Shown piece after piece: positions 11,701 to 24,600 of a DNA stretch of 64,000 nucleotides. Below the pieces are notes generated by a model. The model was not told the origin of the DNA. It saw only the letters and a program-made list of their open reading frames with translations, and did not search any database. Source of the stretch: Brienomyrus brachyistius (lineage: Eukaryota; Chordata; Actinopteri; Osteoglossiformes; Mormyridae); assembly GCF_023856365.1 (NCBI RefSeq), contig NC_064539.1, positions 24,649,493-24,713,492 on the forward strand, in the 5' to 3' direction. Each line of letters begins with the position of its first letter. Position 1 is the stretch's first letter. A program made the position numbers and the translations under genes.

Positions 11701-14700
11701 ACTTGGGCCACACTTGGACCCGGGTGCTGATATTCATTCTGCTCTTGTTAACATCCTTGCCATGATCTTCGAGAGTAAATAGTCAAACTGATCCAAGGTC
11801 AGTCGCTAAGTGCATGACTCCCCTACAGCACGTGCACATCTGTTACCTAGACTCCACATTAACAATAGGCTTAGCCGTAATGGTTTGTATGATTTGCTTT
11901 TAGTGAGTTCCAATGGTGAAAGAAGTACTCACTTTTCATAAATGAGTAAAAATACAAGTACCACACCAAATGTTACTGAAGTCATCCAGGAAAATACTAC
12001 TCGGGTAAAGGTAAAAAATACCTCGTTTTAAAAGTGCCTAAGAAAAAAGAAGACCTACTATAGATTTAAATTCATCGATTAAAAAAAAAAAACAGAATAT
12101 CTCTATAAATTAATTCAAGACAAGTTTGAATATACAGTGACTGAGTCGCCTATTTTATTTTTATTCAGAAAAAAGTCGTTATTTGGCTCAGAAATGTAGC
12201 GAAGTGAAAGTAAAAGTAGAAACAATTAAAAATACTCAAGTACAAATCCGGAAGATCTCAAGATCTCTGTACACGATAAGCATCTTTTTATTGTAATCAC
12301 TTTTATTGTAATCGCTTTTTATTGTCATATTTTTGACTGGCTTCTTAGAGATCATCATCAGGACTTAATATTAGAACAAATGCATTGTGGGTAGATGGAG
12401 TTGGAAGCTCGAGTATGTAAATGTTACGTGTTGTAAGGCGTTGTGAGATAATTACATGTGAAAAGAGTAATAAGAAATTGCAAATGGTGTGTAAGCAACA
12501 ATACATGCTTGTGTTTTTGCTGTAGAAGCTAGCGGGTAAATTGTATTCATTTCCAGTTTTTTCTCATATGAAGAAATGTGCATTGCTTTTTCATGAACAA
12601 AATTTTTCCTGAAATGATTCTGTGGTAGCGGTTGCTAAATTTAGACTATCCAAGGCCCGATTAGAGCAGAGATGAGCGAAGCGAAATGTTCTGTTTTTAT
12701 ATTCTCGTAAAAAATTATTCCAATCCCTTTCCATTTGTCAAAGTGCGCTGGCAAATGACAAAAAAAAAATACGAAATACAAATCTGGCAGAATGAGCCAT
12801 GATGCTGACTTCTATGTATAGCCCGATAGCTTGACTGAGAATCGTTGGTGGGCCGGTGAAGGACCTAATTGGGGGGCGAAGAGGCTTGGATGATAATGTT
12901 ATTATGAGATGGATTAATGGCTGTGTTTATCCGCAAAATGTATGATATTAGACAGCTGGACCTCAACTTATGAAGCCAGTGAGAATTAGAAGCAAGTGTC
13001 TGACACCCCACTTTCTGATCCAGTGTGTGCAACGGCTCCCGGCTTCACACCAGCGCCGCTCCTGAGGCCGCGAACCCAGCATCTTCTGCACAGCCTTAAC
13101 TTCAGCCGCATGAGAGAAACTGCGCTCATGCGGCGGGGTGCTGACCCAAAATGGCCGGACCCTTAAGCTATTAGCCGAAACGTCCCGGACGAGTTACCTC
13201 TCCCGCTCGGCTTTGGGAAACCGACGCTGCTGGGACGTCATGTCACTTTCCAGTTCCAGGGCAGGCTAATCGGAGTGCCGTTTGTTCAATTAGCGTGAGC
13301 AGATCTGTTGTGGCTCCACCTAGTGGCAGAGGAAAGAATGAGAATTGCGGTACTGGTTTATAGCGAGTTACGTAACAGCCAATTTTTAAACTCCTGCAGC
13401 AACCACATTACAGTTAATATGGAGAATGACAATGGAACGAGAGGGGTTGCTGAATGGCCACTGTCTCACTACGTTTTTTTTTCCATTCTATTTATCCTCT
13501 TTCGCTTTGCCTCCATTTGAATGCCCTCCTAGCTCAGCTCTCACATTACCTGCTGTGCAAACGTTTGTGTTCGGAGGCAGCAAGCACACAGTGGACATGT
13601 AGATTGTGAGAAGATTTAACCAGAGAAAGATATAGTGATTCAAAGCAGAGAGCTCAATATAAAAGAGGAAACTGGACCTTTCATTCCGTCCCTCTCTCTC
13701 TTTTTCTATCTCTCTCCCTCTCCGACTCGCTGTCTTCTGATGCTCACACTCGATTTTCAGCCTCAGCTCAGGTCAGACTGACCTTGCCGTAAAGCGAGGG
13801 AGGGAGGGAGGGAGATGAGGACACAACTGACGAAAGACAGTGTTGGGGCGGAAAGAGAAACGGAGGAAACAGAAGCGGCAGTGACAGCGAGAGTCACACA
13901 CTGCAAAAGCTTGGGTGAATTCTGCAAGTAATCCGCTTTCTGTCGTTCAGCCATCTTGAGCCTTTTCGTAGAAATAGGTGTTTACGCACATAGCAGGAAC
14001 CCAATATGTGACATTGCATGTGTATGAACCGTGTGCGTCTATTACGACCTGCCTGCCCCTTCGCCTGGGTCTCACCAGATGACCAAACTCACTTGCCCTA
14101 GAAGTTTCTGCATGACTTGTTTTTTTTTAGCAAATACATTCTGCACCAATCACACCAGCCCAGAAAACCACGCGGTGATTTTAGTTGGTCGTGTGTGGAG
14201 CAGAAATGAGGTACAGCTTCCTGCAACATCGTACCTTTCTTCTGCACAATTAGTGAATAATCAGTATTGCCCTGATGGGCCGCATTAGCGCACATATTTT
14301 TGTTATTTATATGTAATATAAAAGCATACAAGCACACAGATTTGCACGAATAATAGCGAGCAGTGACTGGTGCATTGTGGGAAATGTCACCTGACACATC
14401 ATTGTCCAGCTCTTGGTTTTCTGTCGCTGCTGCTGTTCCTTCCTTAACATTTGATTACCTCTTTCGTCCTTCTTTTCTCATCATAGCCCCGATACCCTCA
14501 ACCCTGCTACCTGGGGAGGCGGTGTCAGTGGTCCAGATGTGTCTTATTGTTTACTCAGAGGGGAGTGGGAGACTGCCCCATGCCCCACAGCCCTGGTTAC
14601 TCTCCGTGGGCCCTGCTTCCCCCCCCCATCATAATATGGGTCATTGAACATAATGGGATCATCCTTGAACTTACATCTTCATCCCACATTCACAAAACCC

Positions 14701-15571
14701 GATGTTATTTTAGTTGCCAGCTTCCCCACCCTGTATCTACATCCGTGCGAAACCTGTGTGTGGCAATCTTCCAGAATTTAGCATAACGCCTTTGTGGGAC
14801 GATATATGTTTCCATGAAGGTGTGGATTTTGTGCAGATGCCTGAGATCATCACCTCTGTGAGCCCATGCATTCACGTTCATGACTGTGTGACCCGACCGT
14901 TCCGTCTGCGGTCCACGTGCATGCGGGCATCTCCGGGAGGCCCCATGCCGGGGGGGGGGGGGATGTGCCCCGAGTGCTGACGTGATGTGATCGGACGGCT
15001 TGTGTGTCTGATCTGTGATGCATTTTGAGGTTCACGACGAGCCGCCCGTGGGTCGGCGGGGGGGGGGGGCGCTCATCGTCGAGATGAATCATCAGCTCTG
15101 ATGGGGAGGGGGGGGTGGTGCTGCAGTGGGTGAGGAAGCTGGGGGTTTAAGGGAGGGGGGAAGCCATAAAAACTATAGAAAAGGAGACAAATGTGGACGA
15201 AGAAAAGGAAAGAAAAAGACAGATGGCGTAGCAGAGGCGTCCAGGAGGTCAAACGACAGTGATTTTTGGGGGAGGGAAGGAACGATGGAGCGAGTTGTGG
15301 ACCAACCATGCGGACGGCGGAGCTGCTTTGCTGGACCCGCTGCTCTTTCAGAAGGACGGATGGTCGATCCTGAGCGACGTCGCTGAGCACGACTAAGCAC
15401 TCAAAGTCTGGCCGGGTTCCCGTCGACGTTAATATCCACAAATCCCTTCCGCGACGTTTGACGCCGATCCCGGCGCTGCCCTTAACAGCGTGCGGCGACA
15501 TCCGCACGCGTGTGCCGAGTATTTATAGCCGCGCGACACATGCCTGTGCGTGAAGGAGCGTGCGCATGCTG

Positions 15572-15606
<35 letters not shown>

Positions 15607-18600
15607 TCAGATTAGTGTCTCTGCCTCTTTGGGTAATATGCTTGTCCAAATGAGTCGCACTGTCTCACCCGGCTCCTCTGTTTGGATGGGTGGGAGAGAG
15701 AGGGGGAAAAGAGAGCGAGCGAGAAGGGGAAAGAGAGCGAGCGAGGCAGCGGGTGTGAGTATTTGCGAATTAATAAGCAATCTTGCATTTTCGGCTCCGA
15801 GGGCTCGCATCACTTGCGGGACACTGCACATTCCTCTCATCATCCTTTCAGGTTTCATTTTCTTCCCTCCTTCCTTTCATCCCTTCACTTTTCTTTTCTC
15901 TCTTTTGCCAATCCCCACCTTTCGCCATCCCCTCTGCCCTCTATCCGGCCCCCCTCCCCAAATTTCGAGATGCCCCGCAGAGAGACCCCGCAGCGCATGC
16001 CAGCGCATCCGCTGTAACCTCTCTCCCTCTCTCTCTCTCTCTCTCTGACGCGCGCACACACACACACACGCACGCACGCACACACACACACGCTTAACAC
16101 TCACACCGCTGAGACGGCAGACCGGCAGAGAGCGTCCCAGCTATGGGCAACTGCGTAAAGTCTCCACTTAGAAAACTGTCTAAGGAGGTAAGCCTGTCTG
16201 TGATGCGTCGCGGTGCATGATCCCCCCCCCAACCACCTGCCTACAAGCCCTCCCCCCACCCTCCCCCCCACCGTCCGTGTGTCCGGCGCCGAGTGGACCG
16301 CACTGAGACATAACCCGCAAGATTGGTTTCGTTCCATAGTTTGTCGGACTCCTCTCTGCCAGGATGTGGTCTGGTAGATCAATCTTTCTGGGCCTGGAAT
16401 CGATCAGACCAAACCGTCTGCCTTTGAGCACTGAAACACTTTGTTGGACCAGGAGTCATTGGCTACTCTGCACCGCACTGGACTGGACTTACGGCAGGAG
16501 AGGCTCGTCTTGCTGTTTGTGTATCCTTCTCCGTGACTTCTGTAACTCTAGATGACAGAGTGCTGATCTGCCTCTGGACACCCTGCTGTAGATGTCCTGC
16601 CTGCCGTGATGGGACATGTTTGATGGGACGGTAGATGCTTCTTACACCTTTCTTGCTAGCTGTGTTTTGCATGTGAAGGGAGGGGTGAGGTGGAGTTGGG
16701 GGGGGGGGGTTTGCTGAGATCCTGCTCCATGCTGGTGCCAAATCGGAGGACGGGATCCAGCCGAGTCGGAAAGTGGATCTCCTTTCACTGACGGACCTGT
16801 TGTTAGGGCATGTGCTCCAGCAGGTGCCACTGTGCCCTGGGTCCACCTGAGCACCTTAGGCATGGAGGGCGGTGCAGCGCAGTGTGCCGTTTTTGTGCCT
16901 GTTTACATTCGCCTTCGCGCTGGTCTCTTACGATGCCATTCTTTTAGCTGGCGGCACAGTCCCAGGGGGCCTAATGTTTAGAGACGCTGCAAGGTAGTGA
17001 GATGGCGACATGGACAGGCGGGAGGGCGGGTGAGGCACCCTGAGGCCCTGTCATCCCCATCTCCTGGTAGGCTTGTCCCATCATGCACCACTGCGTCACA
17101 TTGGCCTTCCTTCGCGACCAAGATCGGCCGGGCAGACGGGCGGTCAGCCGGCTCTTTGACGAAGTACGACTCCAGTAACTGATAGCGAAGACGAAAACTC
17201 AAAGAGCTGCCACATCTGCGGGGAACATTTTCGTATTTCATCGCATTGAGTCAGACGTCTCCCCTTCGCCTCTGAAAGATGGCAAGATCACGTTTTTTTC
17301 CGGGGGTGCCTGGAATTAATATCCTTGCATAAGCGGCAGGAATTTCAGCGCCACTGCACGCTGAGCTGGGAGCCGTTAGGGTGGGGATTTTGTGCGCCAT
17401 TGGTGGCGTGCCTGTGTTCACCGCTGTAAGATCTGCTGTGTCCTGCTGCGCTTGCAGCTTTGGGCGACAGCCTGGAATTTGGCAGGAGTTGGGTTTTTTT
17501 TTGTAAGTTCTTTTTTTACAGCGATAAGCGCGGTGATTACTGGCGATTTGGCGTAAACGGTAAATTTCTCATCGCCTGCTGAGGTACCGCATCCTGGGAG
17601 GCTCGCTGTCCGAGAAATTGTGCGGGTGACCGGTGCCCAGAGGGTGTTCAGGAAGGTGGGGTTTGGCAAAGTCACTTTCATGGTGGGGTCTGTCTGTGAG
17701 TCCAGCGCTATGACTACAGAGTCAGTTTGTATCTTGTAAAGACTGTCTGTAGTAGTCAGGGTCAGTCAGTCGCTATGTACCAGTCAGTCTGCAGGTTTCG
17801 ACCAATCGCTTGGTCATTACTTGCGGAATTCATGTCACGCTTACCGAAGCAGGCATAGTGTCGGACAACTATGGGTCCTTCACCATGCCTGGGAGACGTC
17901 CATTGTGCCCATCCCTTCTGAGGCTCTGTCACTTCACTTCAGTTTCCCTCATGTCCCTTTGTTTTGAGGGTAGGCCGGGGTGCCCACCAACGTGTTAGCA
18001 ATCCACCAACACACGGGACCAGCCTCCGAGTTACGGAGGACGTGAGGGCAGTTGGGGTGTGTGAACAGAGTGGGCATTTCCTGAGAGGGACACAGTGGCC
18101 TCCCCAGCGCTGAGCATGGACACAGACGGACTCTGGTTCACAGCGTGCTGGTTACGTCACTTTAGAGAGCTTCTGCTTCAGCCGTGGTACAGATGATTTA
18201 CTCCCTCAAAGACCAGCTCTGCAGAGATCCATAACATCTCTGCTGCCAGTGAACAAGGATGGCTGCATGTTCCCTGCCTTTAACAGTCAGCAGTTTACAG
18301 TTAGCCTCGAGATGGATGAAGACCCTTGATGAGAAGGACCTTTGATATAAAAAAAAAAAAAACAGTTTTCCATTACTTTGTTTGGTGTTTAAGCAAATGT
18401 CACTCAGCCAATCAGAAAGGGGACCTCCTTCAGCCTTAACCATAGGGGAAAAGGCCACTGTGGTCTGACTGCATTAGCAATAGCTGTTGTATTGTTCTTG
18501 ATTGACCTACAGATGACTCATAAACTGCTCTGGGTTATTGGGTAATTAACCATTACAATGAAATGCCTGGATGTCTTCCTTTCTGTTCGCTGTTAATTCC

Positions 18601-21600
18601 CGCGGCGAGTAAATAGCTAAAATAATTTCTCCTCCCTTTCTTTCCTCTCTAATGGCTTAATTGCTGTTTAGTTGCATCCTACATGTAAATAATGACATCC
18701 CAAAATATAGTGGCCCAAATGGATGGGACCCTGTTTAGCTCTAGTACAGATCACAAGATGCTCGCAGCAAAGGACAAGGCAAAAACATCGGGTCTTATTA
18801 TAGGAAAAAACTGTACATATAACCATCGAATAAACACTTATGTAACGTTTCACAGTTAGAATAGCACGTTATACAAGGAAGGTGGTCTACCCTCAGCATT
18901 ACCGGAAACAACTGTACCCAAACAAAGTATCCATTTTCATTGTAAACAAAAGAAACCAGATAAGCTATAATGTATAACAATACCTGTATTTTCCTCACCT
19001 TTTGATTGTGTTGCCGTCTCTCTTTGTCTTTAAGTTGCAGATACAGTGAGACTTAGCCTGAAATTTGCAGACTTAATTACATATTACAGTTCATACGGTC
19101 AACGACAATATAATTAGTGTTTTTCTCTCCGACGTTCACTGCAGACGTAGTGTTCGGCTGACTGCTTAGTCACAACAAATCGGTGATACTTAAAAAAAAA
19201 CTGGGCCACACATTTATCTGTTCTAGAATTTGCAGTTTCATTTCTAATAAGTGCGCAAGTACGGAACAAGGGCTAATGCATAGCACTCATGAGGGAAAAT
19301 ATGCACTAGTTTGCTGGCTAAATCATTCTTGGTTGTTGCTGTTGTTTCGTTCATGTGTAAAGTTTTGAACTCTATCTGTAGGCTTTTTCGTATCCTTAGA
19401 TTCTTTTTCCTTGTGATGGGCGGCAAAAGTACATCCTTCATGGCTCAGGTAGCAGTCGTCATGAATGCGAAGGCGGGCGGCAATGGCTGTTGTCTTTGCG
19501 TAGACGACGCGCAGATACACGAATGCTGGGCGGGATGCGAAGTTTGGGAAGAACCACATTTCGGATCACAGGTTGGGCTAAATTTATCTGAAGGACAGGA
19601 GGATGGATCCTAACCGATCCCTCCCCACTAGGTATGAGTCTGGCTACTGCAGATGATATAACCAGGAGGGAAAGGTGCCACAGAAGCATGAGAGATGATT
19701 CATGCTGGTGTGAGCGAGTAGCTCTTCAGGAATAAAACAGGCTGGCAAGGAAATATCATTCAACAGGGAGCTGATTGTCCCAGCATGAAACCCTGACATG
19801 CCAGCAGAGCGAATGGTTCATGCCCACACACGGACGGACCCGCCCCCAGCTCCCTCCTTCCAAACCCCGCCCCCAGCTCCCTCCTTCCAAACCCCGCCCC
19901 CAGCTCCCTCCTTCCAAACCCCGCCCCCAGCTCCCTCCTTCCAAACCCCGCCCCCAGCTCCCTCCTTTCAAACCCCGCCCCCAGCTCCCTCCTTCCAAAC
20001 CCCGCCCCCAGCTCCCTCCTTCCAAACCCCGCCCCCAGCTCCCTCCTTCCAAACCCCGCCCCCAGCTCCCTTCAACCCCCCCCAGCTCCCTCCTTCCAAA
20101 CCCCGCCCCCAGCTCCCTCTTCCACCCGCCCTCCAAACCCCGCCCCCAGCTCCCCTCCTTCCAAACCCCGCCCCCAGCTCCCTCCTCCAAACCCGCCCCC
20201 AGCTCCCTCCTTCCAAACCCCGCCCCCAGCTCCCTCCTTCCAAACCCCGCCCACAGCTCCCTCCTTCCAACTCCCCACCCACAGCTCCCTCCTTCCAAAC
20301 CCCGCCCCCAGCTCCCTCCTTCCAAACCCCACCCCCAGCTCCCTCCTTCCAAATCCCACCCACAGCTCCCTCCTTCCAAATCCCACCCACAGCTCCCTCC
20401 TTCCAAACCCCACCCACAGCTCCCTCCTTCCAACCCCACCCCCAGCTCCCTCCTTCCAAACCCCGCCCACAGCTCCCTCCTTCCAAATCCCACCCACAGC
20501 TCCCTCCTTCCAAATCCCACCCACAGCTCCCTCCTTCCAAACCCCACCCCCAGCTCCCTCCTTCCAAACCCCGCCCACAGCTCCCTCCTTCCAAATCCCA
20601 CCCACAGCTCCCTCCTTCCAAACCCCGCCCCCAGCTCCCTCCTTCCAAACCCCGCCCCAGCTCCCTCCTTCCAAACCCCGCCCCCAGCTCCCTCCTTCCA
20701 AACCCCGCCCCCAGCTCCCTCCTTCCAAACCCCGCCCCCAGCTCCCTCCTTCCAAACCCCGCCCCCAGCTCCCTCCTTCCAAACCCCGCCCCCAGCTCCC
20801 TCCTTCCAAACCCCGCCCCCAGCTCCCTCCTTCCAAATCCCACCCACAGCTCCCTCCCTCCAAACCCCGCCCCCAGCTCCCTCCTTCCAAACCCCGCCCC
20901 CAGCTCCCTCCCTCCAAACCCCGCCCCCAGCTCCCTCCTTCCAAACCCCACCCACAGCTCCCTCCCTCCAAACCCCGCCCCCAGCTCCCTCCCTCCAAAC
21001 CCCGCCCCCCAGCTCCCCTCCTCCAAACCCCGCCCCCAGCTCCCTCCTTCCAAACCCGCCCAGCTCCCTCTTCACCCCCGCCCCAGCTCCCTCCTTCCAA
21101 ACCCCGCCCCCAGCTCCCTCCCCAAACCCCGCCCCCAGCTCCCTCCTTCCAAACCCCGCCCCCAGCTCCCTCCCTTCCAAACCCCGCCCCCAGCTCCCTC
21201 CCTCCAAACCCCGCCCCCAGCTCCCTCCTTCCAAACCCCGCCCCCAGCTCCTCCTTCCAAACCCCCGCCCCCAGCTCCCTCCTTCCAAACCCCGCCCCCA
21301 GCTCCCTCCTTCCAAACCCCGCCCCCAGCTCCCTCCTTCCAAACCCACCCACAGCTCTCCCTCCCTCCAAACCCCGCCCCCAGCTCCCTCCCTCCAACCC
21401 GCCCACTCCCTCCAAACCCGCCCCCAGCTCCCTCCCTCCAACCCCGCCCCCAGCTCCCTCCTTCCAAACCCCGCCCCCAGCTCCCTCCTTCCAAACCCCG
21501 CCCCCAGCTCCCTCCTTCCAAACCCCTCCCACAGCTCCCTCCACTCCAAACCCCGCCCCCAGCTCCATCCCTCCAAACCCCCGCCCCCAGCTCCATCCTT

Positions 21601-24600
21601 CCAAACCCCGCCCCCAGCTCCCTCCTTCCAAACCCCGCCCCCAGCTCCCTCCAAACCCCGCCCCCAGCTCCCTCCCTCCAAACCCCGCCCCCAGCTCCCT
21701 CCTTCCAAACCCCGCCCCCCAGCTCCATCCTTCCAAACCCCGCCCCCAGCTCCATCCTTCCAAACCCCCGCCCCCAGCTCCCTCCTTCCAAACCCCGCCC
21801 CCAGCTCCCTCCCTCCAAACCCCGCCCCCCAGCTCCCTCCCTCCAAACCCCGCCCCCCAGCTCCATCCTTCCAAACCCCGCCCCCAGCTCCCTCCTTAGA
21901 AACCCAGCCCCCACCCCCCTCCTTCGCGAACCCCGCCCCCCTAATCCCCCGCTATCTGCACAACGCAGCCTAGCCTCTAACCGGTGCATAACCGGCCGTC
22001 CCTCTGACCCCAAACTGCGACCCAGGAGCAGAAGAAGAGCTACAGGGTGGTTCGCTCGTGTGAGACGGGGGCCCGCCAGGACTCGCTGGTGGCCCTGGCG
22101 CAGAACTGCACGCTAATGCACAACGTGCTGGGCCCCGCCTGCATCTTCCTGCGCAAGGGCTTCGCTGAGAGCCGGCAGGCTGTACGTAAGTCTGCGCGGG
22201 CATGCGCACACTCACGCAAAATATAAGCCATGACACACCACGCACACTGACACACGCACACTGACACACGCACACTGACACACGCACATCCGTAGTGTTG
22301 ATTCATATGGACAGACAGCATCAGCTCTCATTCACACAAAAAGTCACACCGTACAAACTTTCATACTCATTCTCTTTATTGCAAATTCAAATGAAATTCA
22401 AAAACTCGTGTTTCCTTCGGTACTGAGATGATGCATGAATGGAGAGATAGAGAGTATGTGAGGTAACTGGGTGGATTTAACACATATATGTTGCAATTCA
22501 TCCTTTTGTCAGTTTAAATCGTTCATGACCTCATTATCATGTGGTCTAGGCATCACTGATCTATGTTACCTGTCTATTTCTGTCATGTAACTTGTGTGTT
22601 TCCATGGTAATTCCTCCCAAAGCCACTGGAATCTATTTGGAACTGTGTCCGGGTGTAACTCTGATTTGTCAGGAAATGGTAAGACGAGGGGCCTCATCCA
22701 GCAATCAGAATTGTTTTTCTACTTTCCATGAGGCAGATTCGTCATATAAATCAGTGTCCTCCTTACGGTGGTCTTTGCAAATAAATCCCAGGAGGCAGTC
22801 AGTCTCACCACAGTCAGCGAATCCGCGAAGAGCCAGAGGACGAGGGGCAAAGCGGCAGCAGGCATCCAAATCCAGTTGCACTGTCTGTGAGAGAGCTTTA
22901 TCTCCTGGTCTGACGGTTCCCCTTCAGAGATTTTCTCTCTCCCCCTTTTGCCAAAAAAAAACAGAGATAGGGGAGTATCCATTCAGCTGAATCATCAGGC
23001 TCTGGGACACAAGAGTGAGTCCTGAGTGAAATTTTAAACATGCACAATTTATTTTTTCAAACAGGTGCCGCAGTTTCAGTGAATCATTTAGCAGGAACCT
23101 GAATGCTGCACCAGTCAGGTGTCGGACCCGAAAGCAGTTAGAGAACATTCCGGGAATGATCAGGGACATTAGGGTCCAAACAATGGGGTTGGTGGAGACC
23201 AGTACTGCATGTTACCTGTGTAGGATGTGCGCGTCAAGTAGATGATGCTGGCTGAGTGGTAAGCCTTGGATAGCCCCACAGAATCTACAAGAGAGAAGAG
23301 GTTGCAGAGTTCCAGGCTTCTTGGTTCCGCTGCTGTTGGAGGACTGAGCAGGAACCTCACTGATGGTCCCTCATTTCTTTTGTTCCTCTGCAGGATCGGC
23401 AGTTGAGACCAGAGGAGATGGATGGTGAGTGCTGAGAGTCTGTCGCCCTGGAGAGCTGAAGGGTGGTGCAGGGAGGGACTCCTGTATGTGGAAGAGACCG
23501 GTTGTCCATCACCGGCACGTCCCCCCTGAGGTGGAACAAAGTGACAGTTTTCGTCTTCCTCTCTCACAGAGCTACGGGAGGCTTTCAGGGAATTTGACAA
23601 GGACAAGGATGGATTTCATCGGCTGTAAAGACCTGGGCAACTGCATGAGGACCATGGGCTACATGCCCACCGAGATGGAGCTGATCGAACTGAGCCAGCA
23701 GATCAACATGAACTGTGAGTGGCCACTGGTACACAGTGTTTCCCAGTCCGGTCCTCAGGGACCCACAGACGGTCCAAGATTTTGCTCCCAACAAACAAAA
23801 AATGTCTGTGGGTTCCTGTGGCCCAGATTGGAAAACACCGGGTGTAACAAGTACAGCATTGTGCTAACAATGCAAGGGTTGTGGGTTCGAATCCCTTGGA
23901 GGGGTGCCCATAAATTGTAGAAGAGATGCCCGTTTCTGCAAAAAACTACCCTGTTGGTTTTCATGTTTTGCTGGTTGAGGGTGGGAATCATTTCATTGTT
24001 GGGGAGCTTTAGAGCACGGGATGCCCACCGATTTAAAGAGAGCCTGTCTGTGTGCCTGAGAGAGAGAGTGCAGAGGCTGCAGCCCTTTGAGTGCAGCCCT
24101 TGCTTCTCCATGCTCCTGCCATCTGCAGTGGGGGGTCACGTGGACTTTGAGGACTTCGTGAGCTGATGGGTCCCAAGCTGCTGGCCGAGACAGCAGACAT
24201 GATCGGGGTCAAGGAGCTGAGGGATGCCTTCAAGGAGGTAGTGTTTCGAGCTGGGGGGGGGAGGGGGGGGTCCCGCCTTTCCTAGGCCGCTCTGACGTTC
24301 CTCTGCATCCACCGCCCCCCCCCCATGCCCTCTCCGCTCCGCCCTTGCTCCATCAGGAAAGGGGTGTCCGGCCGTTTAACATGCATGACTGTGCCTCCGG
24401 CTGTTGGATTTGCTGTCTAAGCTCCTTTTAATTGAATTTAATGTCTAACGGGGGTGGCGGTGGGGAAGAATATGGATCGAAGATGGGGGGGGGGGGGGGG
24501 GGGGGGGGGGGGGAATAGCACAGACGTGGGCTTGTGCAGCCAGGCCACATTATCAGTGATTTAGCAATTTCAGAGGAAAAGTACGTTCCCTCTGCAACAC

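Larger units (their letters stand above)
8741..16142 (+). other. cabp1: cabp1 caldendrin intron 1, first part
   Basis: A 7.4-kb stretch between the caldendrin first exon and the S/L-CaBP1 first exon. It holds a TGTACC-type MITE-like fragment (about 9808-9970), a SINE (about 11360-11570), a short 16-bp degenerate tandem repeat near 12288-12330, a GC-richer island at 13020-13280 with a small hairpin, G-runs at 14950-14962 and 15058-15069, and simple repeats just before the second first exon. No other exon was supported. Confidence 0.7.

Noticed and set aside
15560..16104. Several overlapping frames near 15.6-16.1 kb
   Set aside because: Produced by TG, CT and CA simple repeats upstream of the S/L-CaBP1 exon.
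19756..22116. Very long open frames on both strands (up to about 770 codons), Pro/Ser/Gln- or Gly/Glu-rich
   Set aside because: They exist only because the 27-bp minisatellite unit is divisible by three and lacks stops; both strands and several frames are open at once, with no homology or splice logic.
23884..23895. A functional tRNA gene around a perfect B box
   Set aside because: No complete cloverleaf or acceptor stem is seen; the context fits a SINE head in an intron.
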